DNA from: Alicyclobacillus sp. | Lineage (GTDB): Bacteria > Bacillota > Bacilli > Alicyclobacillales > Alicyclobacillaceae | Assembly: GCA_023511295.1 (NCBI GenBank) | Contig: JAIMBT010000007.1 | Location: 62,001 to 126,000, forward strand | Direction of reading: 5' to 3' | DNA length: 64,000 bases | Program-made: the position numbers and the translations under genes | The notes under the pieces: model-generated | What the model was told of the DNA's origin: nothing | Databases searched by the model: none | What the model saw: the letters and a program-made list of their open reading frames with translations, nothing else | In this document: positions 16,732 through 25,516 of the stretch, piece after piece | How positions within the stretch are numbered: the first letter of the stretch is position 1 | How the letters are laid out: every line of letters begins with the position of its first letter

Positions 16732-17985
16732 CTACACCGCGCGGCGGACGATGTCTGCACCGAGGTCTCGGAGATGGGTATCCAGCTGCTCATAACCTCG
16801 GTCGATGTGGTGCAGCCCTTCCACCCGCGTCGTCCCTTCTGCAGCCAAGCCTGCCACCACCAAGGCCGCGCCGCCGCGCAGGTCGCTCGCTTCCACCGTC
16901 GCGCCGGACAGTCGCGGGACACCGTGGACCACCGCCGTCTGGCCGTCGACAGAGATGTTTGCGCCCATCCGGTTCAGCTCATCCACATGCTTAAACCGCG
17001 CCTCAAACACGCTCTCGCGGACGACACTCGTGCCGCGGAGAATCGTCATCAGGGCCATGAACGGGGCCTGCAGGTCGGTCGGAAAGCCAGGATACGGTGC
17101 CGTCCGAATATCCACCGCACGACCGGGCTCGGCCTGAGTCACACGAATTATATCACGTTCCACTTGGACCTGTGCACCCGTTTCCCGGATCTTCGCAATC
17201 ACAGCCCCGAGGTGATGCGGATCTGCGCGTTCCAGCGTCACGTCTCCGCCGACGGCCGCCGCCGCAATCATCATCGTTCCGGCAACAATCCGATCCGGTA
17301 TCACCCGGTGGCGAGCGCCCCCCAGGTGATGGACGCCAGTGACGGTGATGGTGCCGTCACCCGCGTTCTCGATGCGCGCTCCGCAGCGCTGCAGGAACTG
17401 CGCCAGGTCCACAATCTCCGGCTCTCGCGCGACGTTTTCGAGCACCGTCACCCCGTCCGACAGCACGGCCGCCATCATCAGGTTTTCCGTCGCACCGACG
17501 CTCGGGTAGTCGAGGGTGATGTGATCTCCGTACAGGCGGTTGGCGGTGCACCGCACGTAACCGTGCGACTGTTCAATGCGCGCTCCCAGCGCCCGCATCC
17601 CCCGCAGGTGAAAATCAATCGGGCGCTGACCAATCACGCAGCCGCCGGGGCGCGAGACCCGAACTTCGCCAAACCGCGCCAACAGAGGTCCCATGAGGAA
17701 CACCGACGACCGCATACGCCGCATCAGGTGCGATGGGACATCGGTACTGCTGATGTTTCTCGGGTCGACCGACACGGTGTCGCCTTGCCAGTCGACCTGC
17801 GCCCCGAGGGCGCGCAAAATTTCGACCATCACGCGCACATCCTCGAGGTGCGGGACCCCTTCAATCACGCACACGTCCTCTGCCATCACGGTGGCCGCGA
17901 GAATCGGCAGGGCCGCGTTTTTCGACCCGCAAACCCGAACGGTTCCGTTCAGCTGCCGACCTCCGGTTACCTCGAAGACTTCCAC
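16732..17985 (-). CDS. murA: UDP-N-acetylglucosamine 1-carboxyvinyltransferase
   Basis: First committed peptidoglycan step: transfer of enolpyruvate to UDP-GlcNAc. The active-site lysine is in CGSKNAALPIL (near residue 22). The catalytic cysteine is in RPGGCVIGQRPIDFH (near residue 117), so fosfomycin sensitivity is expected from family knowledge. GTG at 17985 (417 aa) has GGGAGGTGA upstream. In B. subtilis murA is not in this cluster; here it sits between murB and divIB. Confidence 0.97.
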   Translation of the reverse strand: MEVFEVTGGRQLNGTVRVCGSKNAALPILAATVMAEDVCVIEGVPHLEDVRVMVEILRALGAQVDWQGDTVSVDPRNISSTDVPSHLMRRMRSSVFLMGPLLARFGEVRVSRPGGCVIGQRPIDFHLRGMRALGARIEQSHGYVRCTANRLYGDHITLDYPSVGATENLMMAAVLSDGVTVLENVAREPEIVDLAQFLQRCGARIENAGDGTITVTGVHHLGGARHRVIPDRIVAGTMMIAAAAVGGDVTLERADPHHLGAVIAKIRETGAQVQVERDIIRVTQAEPGRAVDIRTAPYPGFPTDLQAPFMALMTILRGTSVVRESVFEARFKHVDELNRMGANISVDGQTAVVHGVPRLSGATVEASDLRGGAALVVAGLAAEGTTRVEGLHHIDRGYEQLDTHLRDLGADIVRRAV

Positions 17986-17989
17986 ACCG

Positions 17990-18910
17990 TCACCTCCCTG
18001 AGGCCGGCTCCCCAATCATCCGGACCTCAGTTTCCAGCGCAATCCCGAACTGCGCCGCAACGGTTTCCTGGACGTGATGCATCAGCCACAGAACCTCTTC
18101 AGCGCGGGCGGCCCCCAGGTTGACGATGAAGTTTGCGTGCTTTTCGCTGATTTGCGCGTTGCCGCACCGCAGCCCTTTGAGGCCCGCCGCTTCAATCAAC
18201 CGAGCCGCGTGGGTGCCCGGTGGATTTCGAAATACCGAGCCACAGTTGGGCTGCGACAGGGGTTGGGTCTGGGCCCGTCGTTGAGACCACGCGCGAATCT
18301 GCTGCAGCGACGCGTCGCGATCACCGGGTCGGAGTTGGAATGTGGCTGCGACGACGATACCGGGGTGGTCCTTCAGCCAACTGTACCGGTAGGCGAATCG
18401 AAGGTCGCCGTGCGTCATCCTTCGAATCTCGCCGGTAAAATCCATCACGTCCGCGTACAGGAGGACGTCCTTGACCTCGCCGCCGTGCGCACCCGCGTTC
18501 ATCATCACCGCACCCCCGACCGTCCCAGGGATGCCGGAGGCGAATTCCAGTCCCGTAAGTCCGTGCTTCACCGAGATGGCAGCGGCGGACACAAAGGACC
18601 GACCGGCTTGTGCCACCAGCCGCTCCTCCTCGACGCCGATGTCGCCAAATCCATCGTGGAGCTGCACGACCAGGCCCCGGACCCCGCCGTCCAGCACCAA
18701 CAAGTTGGACCCTCGCCCAATCACCGTGACCGGCACGCGAAACGCATGCGCGCTGGCCACTGCCTGTTGCAGCTCCCGCACAGTCCGCGGCGACACAAAC
18801 AGGTCTGCCGGCCCGCCGATTCGCCACGTCGTATGGTGCGCCAACGGCTCGCACTCGGAAACCGCGATACCGTGTTTCGTCAGGTCGGCGTACAGTGCCC
18901 TTGTGTCCAT
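17990..18910 (-). CDS. murB: UDP-N-acetylenolpyruvoylglucosamine reductase
   Basis: FAD enzyme reducing the MurA product to UDP-MurNAc. Motifs include HHTTWRIGGPADLF (FAD/substrate contact) and VIGRGSNLLV. GIPGTVGGAVMMNAGAHGGE follows, then NCGSVFRNPPG with the catalytic serine and a C-terminal SEKHANFIVN. Type II MurB (no insertion), 306 aa. ATG at 18910 with GAGGGAAGAAG. murA follows 4 bp later. Confidence 0.97.
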   Translation of the reverse strand: MDTRALYADLTKHGIAVSECEPLAHHTTWRIGGPADLFVSPRTVRELQQAVASAHAFRVPVTVIGRGSNLLVLDGGVRGLVVQLHDGFGDIGVEEERLVAQAGRSFVSAAAISVKHGLTGLEFASGIPGTVGGAVMMNAGAHGGEVKDVLLYADVMDFTGEIRRMTHGDLRFAYRYSWLKDHPGIVVAATFQLRPGDRDASLQQIRAWSQRRAQTQPLSQPNCGSVFRNPPGTHAARLIEAAGLKGLRCGNAQISEKHANFIVNLGAARAEEVLWLMHHVQETVAAQFGIALETEVRMIGEPASGR

Positions 18911-19038
18911 CTTCTTCCCTCCGCGGCTCCTCGTTCTGCGGGCTTATGCGCTCGCCCAGGTCCGTATGGCATTGTATGGGGCGGGTGCGAGATCGGTGCA
19001 GCGCCACATCGGGCAGCGCATGGCGAGCCGCGGGCTCA

Positions 19039-20148
19039 TCATCGCCGGCGAGCCTCCGCAGCCTCCAACACGAGGTCACAGAGGCTCGCGACCGCCTGCG
19101 GTGTCGCGAGCCGGAGCGCGTGACTGCGGAGTTCGTCGCCGAAACTCGTCTCCAGCACGCGGTCCAACTGCGCCCAGAGCGCATCGGGGCTGAGCTCTGC
19201 TTCGCGCAGCATGACCGCCGCCTGTTCGGCTGCCAGGCGCTTGGCGTTCTCCTCCTGGTGGTTGGCCGTGACGTACGGCGACGGGATGAGAATGGACGCC
19301 AATCCAAGGGCGCAAATTTCCGACAGCGTGGCGCCACCGGCTCGCGTCACCACCGCCGACGCACACCGCAGCACGCTCGGCATGTCGTGCAGAAAGGGTA
19401 CGACAGCCACGTTGTGCGGAAGCTTCGGCAACGCCTCACAAAACGACTGGTAGTGCGCCTCTCCCGTCACGTAGAGCAGTCGCCAGCCCGGCCGGTGGGC
19501 GAAGCGCGGAACAATCTCGCGGACGGCCGCGTTGACTGTCTCGGAACCGCGGCTACCCATGTAACCGACAATCAACTTTTGCTCCGGGCGAATACCATAG
19601 CGGTGCCGCGCGTCCGCCACGGCCTCGTCGGACACCGCGAGCACTTCGCTGCCGCGCGGATTGCCGGTCAGCACGAGGCGCGTGCCGGCTGGGAACCAGC
19701 GTTCTCCGCCGGAAAAACAGACCGCCACGGCGTAGGCTCGCCGGGCCGCCAACTGATTCGTCAGTCCGGGCCGGGCATTCGCCTCCCAGATGACCACGGG
19801 GACGCCCAACCGACTGGCGGCGTACACGACGGGCAATGTGACATACCCACCTGTCCCCAACACAATATCCGGTTGATACCGGTGTACAATGCGCTTCGCA
19901 GCGCGGTATCCGCGATACGTCTCCCACGCCGTTGCGACCGCCCGAAGGCTCACCTCGCGGCGAAGCGGCGCTGCGGGAATCGTCTCGAACGGAAGCCCTG
20001 CGTGCCCGACGATGCCGCGTTCCAGTCCTCGTTCCGAGCCAATGTACAACACCTGCGCATCTGGGCGACGCTCGTAAAGGTAGTTCCACAGCGACAAGCC
20101 CGGGTAGATATGCCCCCCCGTGCCGCCGCCGGTCAGCAGTATGCGCAC
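19039..20148 (-). CDS. murG: MurG, lipid II-forming N-acetylglucosaminyltransferase
   Basis: Adds GlcNAc to lipid I on the inner membrane face. The G loop GGGTGGHIYPGLSL is at the N-terminus. EANARPGLTN is in the middle, and TRAGGATLSEICALGLASILIPSPY followed by ANHQEENAKRL in the UDP-GlcNAc site. GTG at 20148 has GGGG at 8 nt (369 aa); GTG at 20157 is an alternative. The open frame runs further upstream but without homology. A 128-bp gap to murB shows no feature. Confidence 0.96.
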   Translation of the reverse strand: MRILLTGGGTGGHIYPGLSLWNYLYERRPDAQVLYIGSERGLERGIVGHAGLPFETIPAAPLRREVSLRAVATAWETYRGYRAAKRIVHRYQPDIVLGTGGYVTLPVVYAASRLGVPVVIWEANARPGLTNQLAARRAYAVAVCFSGGERWFPAGTRLVLTGNPRGSEVLAVSDEAVADARHRYGIRPEQKLIVGYMGSRGSETVNAAVREIVPRFAHRPGWRLLYVTGEAHYQSFCEALPKLPHNVAVVPFLHDMPSVLRCASAVVTRAGGATLSEICALGLASILIPSPYVTANHQEENAKRLAAEQAAVMLREAELSPDALWAQLDRVLETSFGDELRSHALRLATPQAVASLCDLVLEAAEARRR

Positions 20149-20299
20149 TCGCCACACCCCGTTTCCCAGGGCAGGCCAACGCGTGGCCCCGCCTTCCAGG
20201 AGACTCCCGGCGCGGTTCGCGCCACCCGCCGATGGACGGCAGGGCAGCTCGCGGCCGGGCCGGGAGCCATTGAGTCGATGATAGCAGAGGATGGCCCGC

Positions 20300-21409
20300 T
20301 CAGGCCACCCAGTCAACGGACTGTCGGGAAATGTTCAGGAGGATGCCGACCCCAGTCAGCATGAGCGTGAGGGAGGAGCCGCCAAAGCTGATAAACGGAA
20401 GCGTCACGCCGGTCGCGGGCATCGAGCCCGTCACGACGCCGACGTTGATGAGGACCTGAACGGCAATCATCCCGGTGATACCTGCGGCGAGCAGGCAGCC
20501 GAAGGTATCCTTGGCCAGGATGGCGGTGCGAAACCCTCGCCAAATGAGAACCGCGAACAGCAAGAGCACCGTCACCGTGCCGAGTAGTCCGAGCTCTTCA
20601 CCGATGATGGAGAAGATGAAATCGGTCTGCGGTTCAGGAAGGTAGAGGAACTTCTGCTGGCTGTTCCCGAGCCCCAAGCCCAGCAGTCCACCAGACCCCA
20701 GGGCGTACAGCGACTGAATCACCTGGTACCCGCTCCCGAGCGGATCCTTCCAGGGGTCCAGGAAGGCGACCACCCGCGTGATCCGGTACGGCGCCATCGC
20801 CACGAGTACGGCGAACCCCGCCAGCCCCGCCGCAACCAAACCGAACATGTGCCGCCAGCGGGCCCCGGCCGCGACCAAGAGCACGGCGGCCGTTCCCGCA
20901 ATCACCACGCTCTGGCCCAAGTCGGGTTCCAGCATGATGAGGCTGATAGCGACCAGTGCCATGGCAAGCGGCGGCAGGAAACCTCGCCAGAACGACTCAA
21001 TCCGATCCTGCGCGTCCGCGAGGTAGTGCGCGAGAAACAAGATCAACGCGAGTTTCGCGAACTCGGACGGTTGAATGCCGAAGGAACCGACGCCGAGCCA
21101 CGCCTGAGACCCGTTGACGTTCCGTCCGACGCCCGGAATCAGAACGATGGCGAGGAATGCGAATGCGGCAATCACCAGTTTCGGCGCCCACGCGCGCAGG
21201 CGGTGGTAGTCCAGGTTGGCCATCCAGATCATCGCAATCGTCCCCAAGCCGGCCCACATCAACTGGCGCTTGGCGTAATAGAAGGGATCTCCGAAGTTTT
21301 GCGCCGACAACACCGTGCTGGCGCTGTGGACCATGACCAGCCCGATACACAAGAGCACGATGGTTGCCGCCATGATCACCCAGTCGACCTGAATTCGCCT
21401 GGCCAACAC
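20300..21409 (-). CDS. spoVE: SEDS-family peptidoglycan polymerase (SpoVE/FtsW)
   Basis: Polytopic glycosyltransferase that polymerises lipid II together with a class B PBP. About ten membrane helices. Conserved SEDS motifs are IQPSEFAKLALILFLA, DPWKDPLGSGYQVIQSLYALG, GLGNSQQKFLYLPEPQTDFIF and IGEELGLLG. GTG at 21409 has GGAGGTGA 8 nt upstream (369 aa). Position between murD and murG equals B. subtilis spoVE. A separate FtsW may exist elsewhere, so the split between spore cortex and division roles is uncertain. Confidence 0.92.
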   Translation of the reverse strand: MLARRIQVDWVIMAATIVLLCIGLVMVHSASTVLSAQNFGDPFYYAKRQLMWAGLGTIAMIWMANLDYHRLRAWAPKLVIAAFAFLAIVLIPGVGRNVNGSQAWLGVGSFGIQPSEFAKLALILFLAHYLADAQDRIESFWRGFLPPLAMALVAISLIMLEPDLGQSVVIAGTAAVLLVAAGARWRHMFGLVAAGLAGFAVLVAMAPYRITRVVAFLDPWKDPLGSGYQVIQSLYALGSGGLLGLGLGNSQQKFLYLPEPQTDFIFSIIGEELGLLGTVTVLLLFAVLIWRGFRTAILAKDTFGCLLAAGITGMIAVQVLINVGVVTGSMPATGVTLPFISFGGSSLTLMLTGVGILLNISRQSVDWVA

Positions 21410-21481
21410 TGCTTGCGTCACCTCCGGCTGACGGGCTCGCGCGCGGCAGAGCGCCGCACGGGCTGTCCAACCTCGTGGACG

Positions 21482-22858
21482 TTACAGTCTATGCACGAGT
21501 TCTTTGAACATGCTCCCTCGGACCTCGTACGAGGCGAACATGTCCCAGCTCGCGCAGGCCGGGGAGAGCAGCACGACGTCGCCCGGGCGACTCACCGACT
21601 TCGCCCACGCGACGGCTGCCGGCAGGTCCGTGACGGCCGCAACCTGCGGAACGCCCGCCTCCGTGCACAGTTCTGCGAGGCGCGCTTGGGTCTGTCCGTA
21701 CACCGCAGCCGCCCGCACGCGTTGCCGGACCTCCGGCAACAGCACGGAGAAGTCGTCCTGCCGTTCAAGGCCGCCCGCAATCCACACGATATTCCCCGGC
21801 ATCGACCGCAACGCCTGCAGCGCCGCCGTTGGATTCGTCGACTTGGAGTCGTTGTAATAGGCGACCCCGTCGACGTCGCGAACCCACTCCAACCGGTGCT
21901 CTACGCCGCGAAAACGGGACAACACTGTGCGGATAGCCTGCCAATCCGCCCCTGCCAACCGGCTGATCTGCGCCGCAGCAGCCGCGTTCTGGAGGTTGTG
22001 CCGACCCTTGAGGGCCATCTCCTCCACCGCCATCAGCGGCACGCGGGCGCCGTCTTCATAGGCCACCAACTGCTCCGCCTCGACGCACACACCGTGAAAC
22101 GGCCCGTTCACTGAGTCGGCCGGGCCTGTCGAGAACCACCGAACGCGGCACGGTAAACCCTGGGCGCGGCGGACCAGTTCCGCGTCTTCGGCGTTCAACA
22201 CCGCCCAGTCCTCCGGTTGGTGGTTCTGAAACAACTGCCACTTGGCGTCGCGGTACGCTTCGAAGCTGCCGTGATAGTCGAGATGCGCCGGATAGATGTT
22301 GAGAATACAGCCAATCCGCGGGTGAAAACGCTCCGTCCCGAGCAGCTGGAAGCTCGACACCTCCAGGACCACGGGCCGGTCTTCGCGCGTGCTGGCCACA
22401 ACGCTCGAGAACGCGCGACCGATGTTGCCGGCGACCAGCGGATCCAATCCGGCTTCCGTCAAAATCTCCCCGACCAGCGTGGTGGTGGTCGTCTTTCCGT
22501 TCGATCCGGTGATGGCGATGAGCGGCCCCTGCGCGTACCACGACGCCACCTCAATCTCCGTCAACACCTTCACCCCGCGCTCGATCGCGGCCTGCACAAA
22601 CGGCACGTCGTACCGAATCCCCGGGTTTTTTACGAGAAACGCGGGTGGTGGGTCCAGCAGCGACAACGGATGTCCTCCACCCACCAGCTGAACGCCGCGT
22701 TCTGCCAATGCAGCCAGTTCGTCGTCCAGCGGATCAGGCAGCGGCTCCCGGTCGTTTGCGACCACGGTGTATCCGCAATCTGCCAACAGGCGGGCAACGG
22801 CCCGCCCACTGCGGGCGAGCCCCATCACCAGTACGCGGTGGTTCGGTTCGACAGCCAT
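21482..22858 (-). CDS. murD: UDP-N-acetylmuramoylalanine--D-glutamate ligase
   Basis: Adds D-Glu to UDP-MurNAc-L-Ala. An N-terminal Rossmann-like part (LVMGLARSGRAVARLL), the ATP loop ITGSNGKTTTTTLVGEI near residue 120, the NIYPAHLDYHGSFEAY segment and YNDSKSTNPTAALQAL are present. ATG at 22858 follows GGGAGGGG, giving 458 aa. A further upstream ATG adds an unlikely leader. Confidence 0.96.
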   Translation of the reverse strand: MAVEPNHRVLVMGLARSGRAVARLLADCGYTVVANDREPLPDPLDDELAALAERGVQLVGGGHPLSLLDPPPAFLVKNPGIRYDVPFVQAAIERGVKVLTEIEVASWYAQGPLIAITGSNGKTTTTTLVGEILTEAGLDPLVAGNIGRAFSSVVASTREDRPVVLEVSSFQLLGTERFHPRIGCILNIYPAHLDYHGSFEAYRDAKWQLFQNHQPEDWAVLNAEDAELVRRAQGLPCRVRWFSTGPADSVNGPFHGVCVEAEQLVAYEDGARVPLMAVEEMALKGRHNLQNAAAAAQISRLAGADWQAIRTVLSRFRGVEHRLEWVRDVDGVAYYNDSKSTNPTAALQALRSMPGNIVWIAGGLERQDDFSVLLPEVRQRVRAAAVYGQTQARLAELCTEAGVPQVAAVTDLPAAVAWAKSVSRPGDVVLLSPACASWDMFASYEVRGSMFKELVHRL

Positions 22859-22952
22859 ACCGGCCCCTCCCTCGCAACGATGCCATCTCGCAGGCGCAGT
22901 GAGCCGCCTCGTTGGCAGCCCACCGTGGGGTGCATCCAACCCGTGACGCCCG

Positions 22953-23924
22953 CTACCGCGACAACAGAATCAATGAGCCAAACGCCGACAAGAATGCGGC
23001 GAGCCAAAACGCGAGCACCACTTCCCATTCCGACCAGCCGGACAGCTCGAAGTGGTGGTGCAGCGGGCTCATCCGCAGCACGCGGCGACCAAAGACCTGG
23101 AACGAGAATACCTGAATGATAACGGAAAGCGCCTCGAGGACAAAGACGAGGCCGAACAAGATGAGACCCAGTTCACTGTGCGTCAACACGCCGACCATCG
23201 CCAGGGCGCCGCCGATGGCGAGTGATCCGGTATCCCCCATGAACACCTTCGCCGGATGTCGATTGTAATACAGAAAACCGAGCAACGCCCCCACCATCGC
23301 CGCCGAGAACAGGGCGACATCGTACTCCGTATGCTGGTAAGCGTAGAAGGCGTAGGCGGCGAAGACAATGGCTGCACAGCCGCTGAGCAGCCCGTCGAGG
23401 CCGTCGGTCAGGTTCACTGCGTTCGTCGAGCCGAGCAGCACCAGCATGAGAAACAAGATGTAGAATACACCGAGCGGCACGACGACGTGCGTGAATGGCA
23501 CCGCTACGCTGAACGTCTGCCCCAGCTCGTCGCGGTGCCACCAGAGGAGCCCGAACAGCGCCACCGTGACGACCGCCTGCCAGAACAGCTTCTGCTTCGC
23601 GCGCAGACCGAGGTTCCGCTTTTTCACCACTTTGATGAAGTCGTCCGCAAACCCAATCAGTCCGAATCCAACCGTGCCCACGAGCAGGATGACGACGTCG
23701 GTGCTGGCAATCGCGAACTTCAGCGTCGCCAAGAGCAGGGCGACCACGATGATGATACCGCCCATCGTCGGTGTCCCGGCCTTCTTCTGGTGGTGCTGCG
23801 GCCCCTCTTCGCGAATCCGCTGGCCGAACTTCAGCCGATGCAGGAGCGGGATGCAGATGGGGCCGAGCAACAGCGCGACGGCCAGGGCCGCCGCCGCCGT
23901 GAGCAACAGTGCCTGCAAGTCCAT
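22953..23924 (-). CDS. mraY: Phospho-N-acetylmuramoyl-pentapeptide transferase
   Basis: Integral membrane enzyme making lipid I. Conserved motifs are GTPTMGG near residue 51, FADDFIKVVKKRNLGL with the Asp pair, STNAVNLTDGLDGL, FMGDTGSLAIGG, and SPLHHHFELSGWSE with the histidine triplet. Length 323 aa with about ten helices. ATG at 23924 has GAGAGGAG upstream. Confidence 0.97.
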   Translation of the reverse strand: MDLQALLLTAAAALAVALLLGPICIPLLHRLKFGQRIREEGPQHHQKKAGTPTMGGIIIVVALLLATLKFAIASTDVVILLVGTVGFGLIGFADDFIKVVKKRNLGLRAKQKLFWQAVVTVALFGLLWWHRDELGQTFSVAVPFTHVVVPLGVFYILFLMLVLLGSTNAVNLTDGLDGLLSGCAAIVFAAYAFYAYQHTEYDVALFSAAMVGALLGFLYYNRHPAKVFMGDTGSLAIGGALAMVGVLTHSELGLILFGLVFVLEALSVIIQVFSFQVFGRRVLRMSPLHHHFELSGWSEWEVVLAFWLAAFLSAFGSLILLSR

Positions 23925-24007
23925 TGCAACGAATCTCCTCTCGCCATACAATCCTGTGGGACCTTGCGCAAAGCCGCCACCCCGTGCGTTGGACAAATCA
24001 GCCCAAG

Positions 24008-25492
24008 CTACGCGAACCGTTCGCGCAAAGCCGCCGCCGCCACTGCGCGGTCGTCAAACGGGTGCTTCGTGCGGCCGACGATTTGGTAGGTCTCGTGCCC
24101 CTTCCCGGCCACCAGCACGACGTCGCCCGGCTGCGCCGCGCCAATCAACCACCGAATGGCCTCCGCGCGGTCGACGATGCGCACGTAGTTGTCGGCCTGC
24201 CCGCGCACGCCCGCTTCCATGTCGTCGAGAATCTGGACCGGGTCCTCCGACCGCGGGTTGTCGCTGGTCAGCGCCACCTGGTCCGCGAGGCTGCAGGCAA
24301 TCCGAGCCATCTGCGGCCGTTTGCCCTTGTCCCGGTCCCCACCGCAGCCAATCAGGCACAGGACGCGGCCCGCCGCGAACTCCCGGACGGTCCTCAGGGC
24401 GTTCTCGAGGCTGTCCGGGGTGTGCGCGTAGTCCACGAGCACCGTCACCGGGGCTTCGACTGGCACCCGCTCGAGGCGCCCAGGAACGCCAGCCACCTGC
24501 CCAAGGGAAGCCACTGCTGCTTCGAGCGGCACACCCTCCACCAATCCGACGGCAATGGCCGCGAGCGCGTTCGATACGTTGAATCGGCCGGTCAGAGACA
24601 ACTTCGCTTGGGCCCGCTCCCCACGCCAGGTGGTGACCATAAACTGCACGCCGTCCGCCGTCATCTGCAACGCGGACGCCTGGACGTCCGCTGCCGTCTC
24701 GATGCCGTATGTCACGCACTCGGCGACCGTCTGTGCCGCCATGTAGGCGCTGGCGGGGTCGTCCGCATTCAGTACCGCGTACGGCGTCTCTGCTCGGCTG
24801 TCGCCGTATGCGTTGCCGAGGCGGGAAAACAGCTTGCCCTTCGCCGCGCGGTACGCCTCCATGGTCCCGTGGTAGTCGAGGTGGTCCTGCGTGAGGTTGG
24901 TGAACACGGCGATTCCATATGGGATGCCCGCCGTCTGGCGCCGATCCAGCGCGTGCGAGGAAACCTCCATCACCCCGTGCGTACAGCCGGCTTCGACCAT
25001 ACGGTGCAAGATCTGCTGCAGGTCCACCGGAAACGGCGTGGTGTTCGCCGTCTCCATCACCTCTCCGCCGATGCGCGCGCCGAGCGTCCCGCACACGCCA
25101 GGGCGCTGACCCGCGTCCTGCAGCACCCGCTCAATCAAGTGCGTGACCGTGCTCTTGCCGTTCGTCCCGGTCACGCCAATCATCCGCATGCGGCGGCCGG
25201 GGTGCCCGTAAAAGGCCGCAGCCAGCACGGCCGATGCGAACAGGCTGTCCGGGACCACCACCTGCGGGATGGGGATCTCCGCGACCGGGCGCTCGACGAC
25301 GACGGCAACGGCACCCTGCTGCACGCTGTCCACAACAAAGTCGTGTCCGTCGACGTGGTGCCCCGGAATCGCGATGAACAGACAACCAGGTCCAACCTGG
25401 CGCGAATCGGCCGCAATCTGCGTCACCTCAACGGGCCTATCCGATACAATCTCACAATGCAACAGCACCTGAGTCAACTCGTGCAGATTCAC
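24008..25492 (-). CDS. murE: UDP-MurNAc-tripeptide ligase, meso-diaminopimelate adding
   Basis: Adds the third residue of the stem peptide. The ATP loop is GVTGTNGKSTVTHLIERVL (near residue 112), followed by EVSSHALDRRQTAGI and TNLTQDHLDYHGTMEAY with the carbamylated-lysine zone. The DNPRSEDP motif near residue 408 is the mark of meso-DAP-specific enzymes, so the wall is predicted to be of the DAP type. GTG at 25492 follows GGGAGG. 494 aa. Confidence 0.96.
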   Translation of the reverse strand: MNLHELTQVLLHCEIVSDRPVEVTQIAADSRQVGPGCLFIAIPGHHVDGHDFVVDSVQQGAVAVVVERPVAEIPIPQVVVPDSLFASAVLAAAFYGHPGRRMRMIGVTGTNGKSTVTHLIERVLQDAGQRPGVCGTLGARIGGEVMETANTTPFPVDLQQILHRMVEAGCTHGVMEVSSHALDRRQTAGIPYGIAVFTNLTQDHLDYHGTMEAYRAAKGKLFSRLGNAYGDSRAETPYAVLNADDPASAYMAAQTVAECVTYGIETAADVQASALQMTADGVQFMVTTWRGERAQAKLSLTGRFNVSNALAAIAVGLVEGVPLEAAVASLGQVAGVPGRLERVPVEAPVTVLVDYAHTPDSLENALRTVREFAAGRVLCLIGCGGDRDKGKRPQMARIACSLADQVALTSDNPRSEDPVQILDDMEAGVRGQADNYVRIVDRAEAIRWLIGAAQPGDVVLVAGKGHETYQIVGRTKHPFDDRAVAAAALRERFA

Positions 25493-25516
25493 AGGCGCAT
25501 CCTCCCATCGTCTCTG

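Noticed and set aside
18911-19038. 128-bp gap between murB and murG.
   Set aside because: No promoter, hairpin or short ORF of note; only ordinary spacer.
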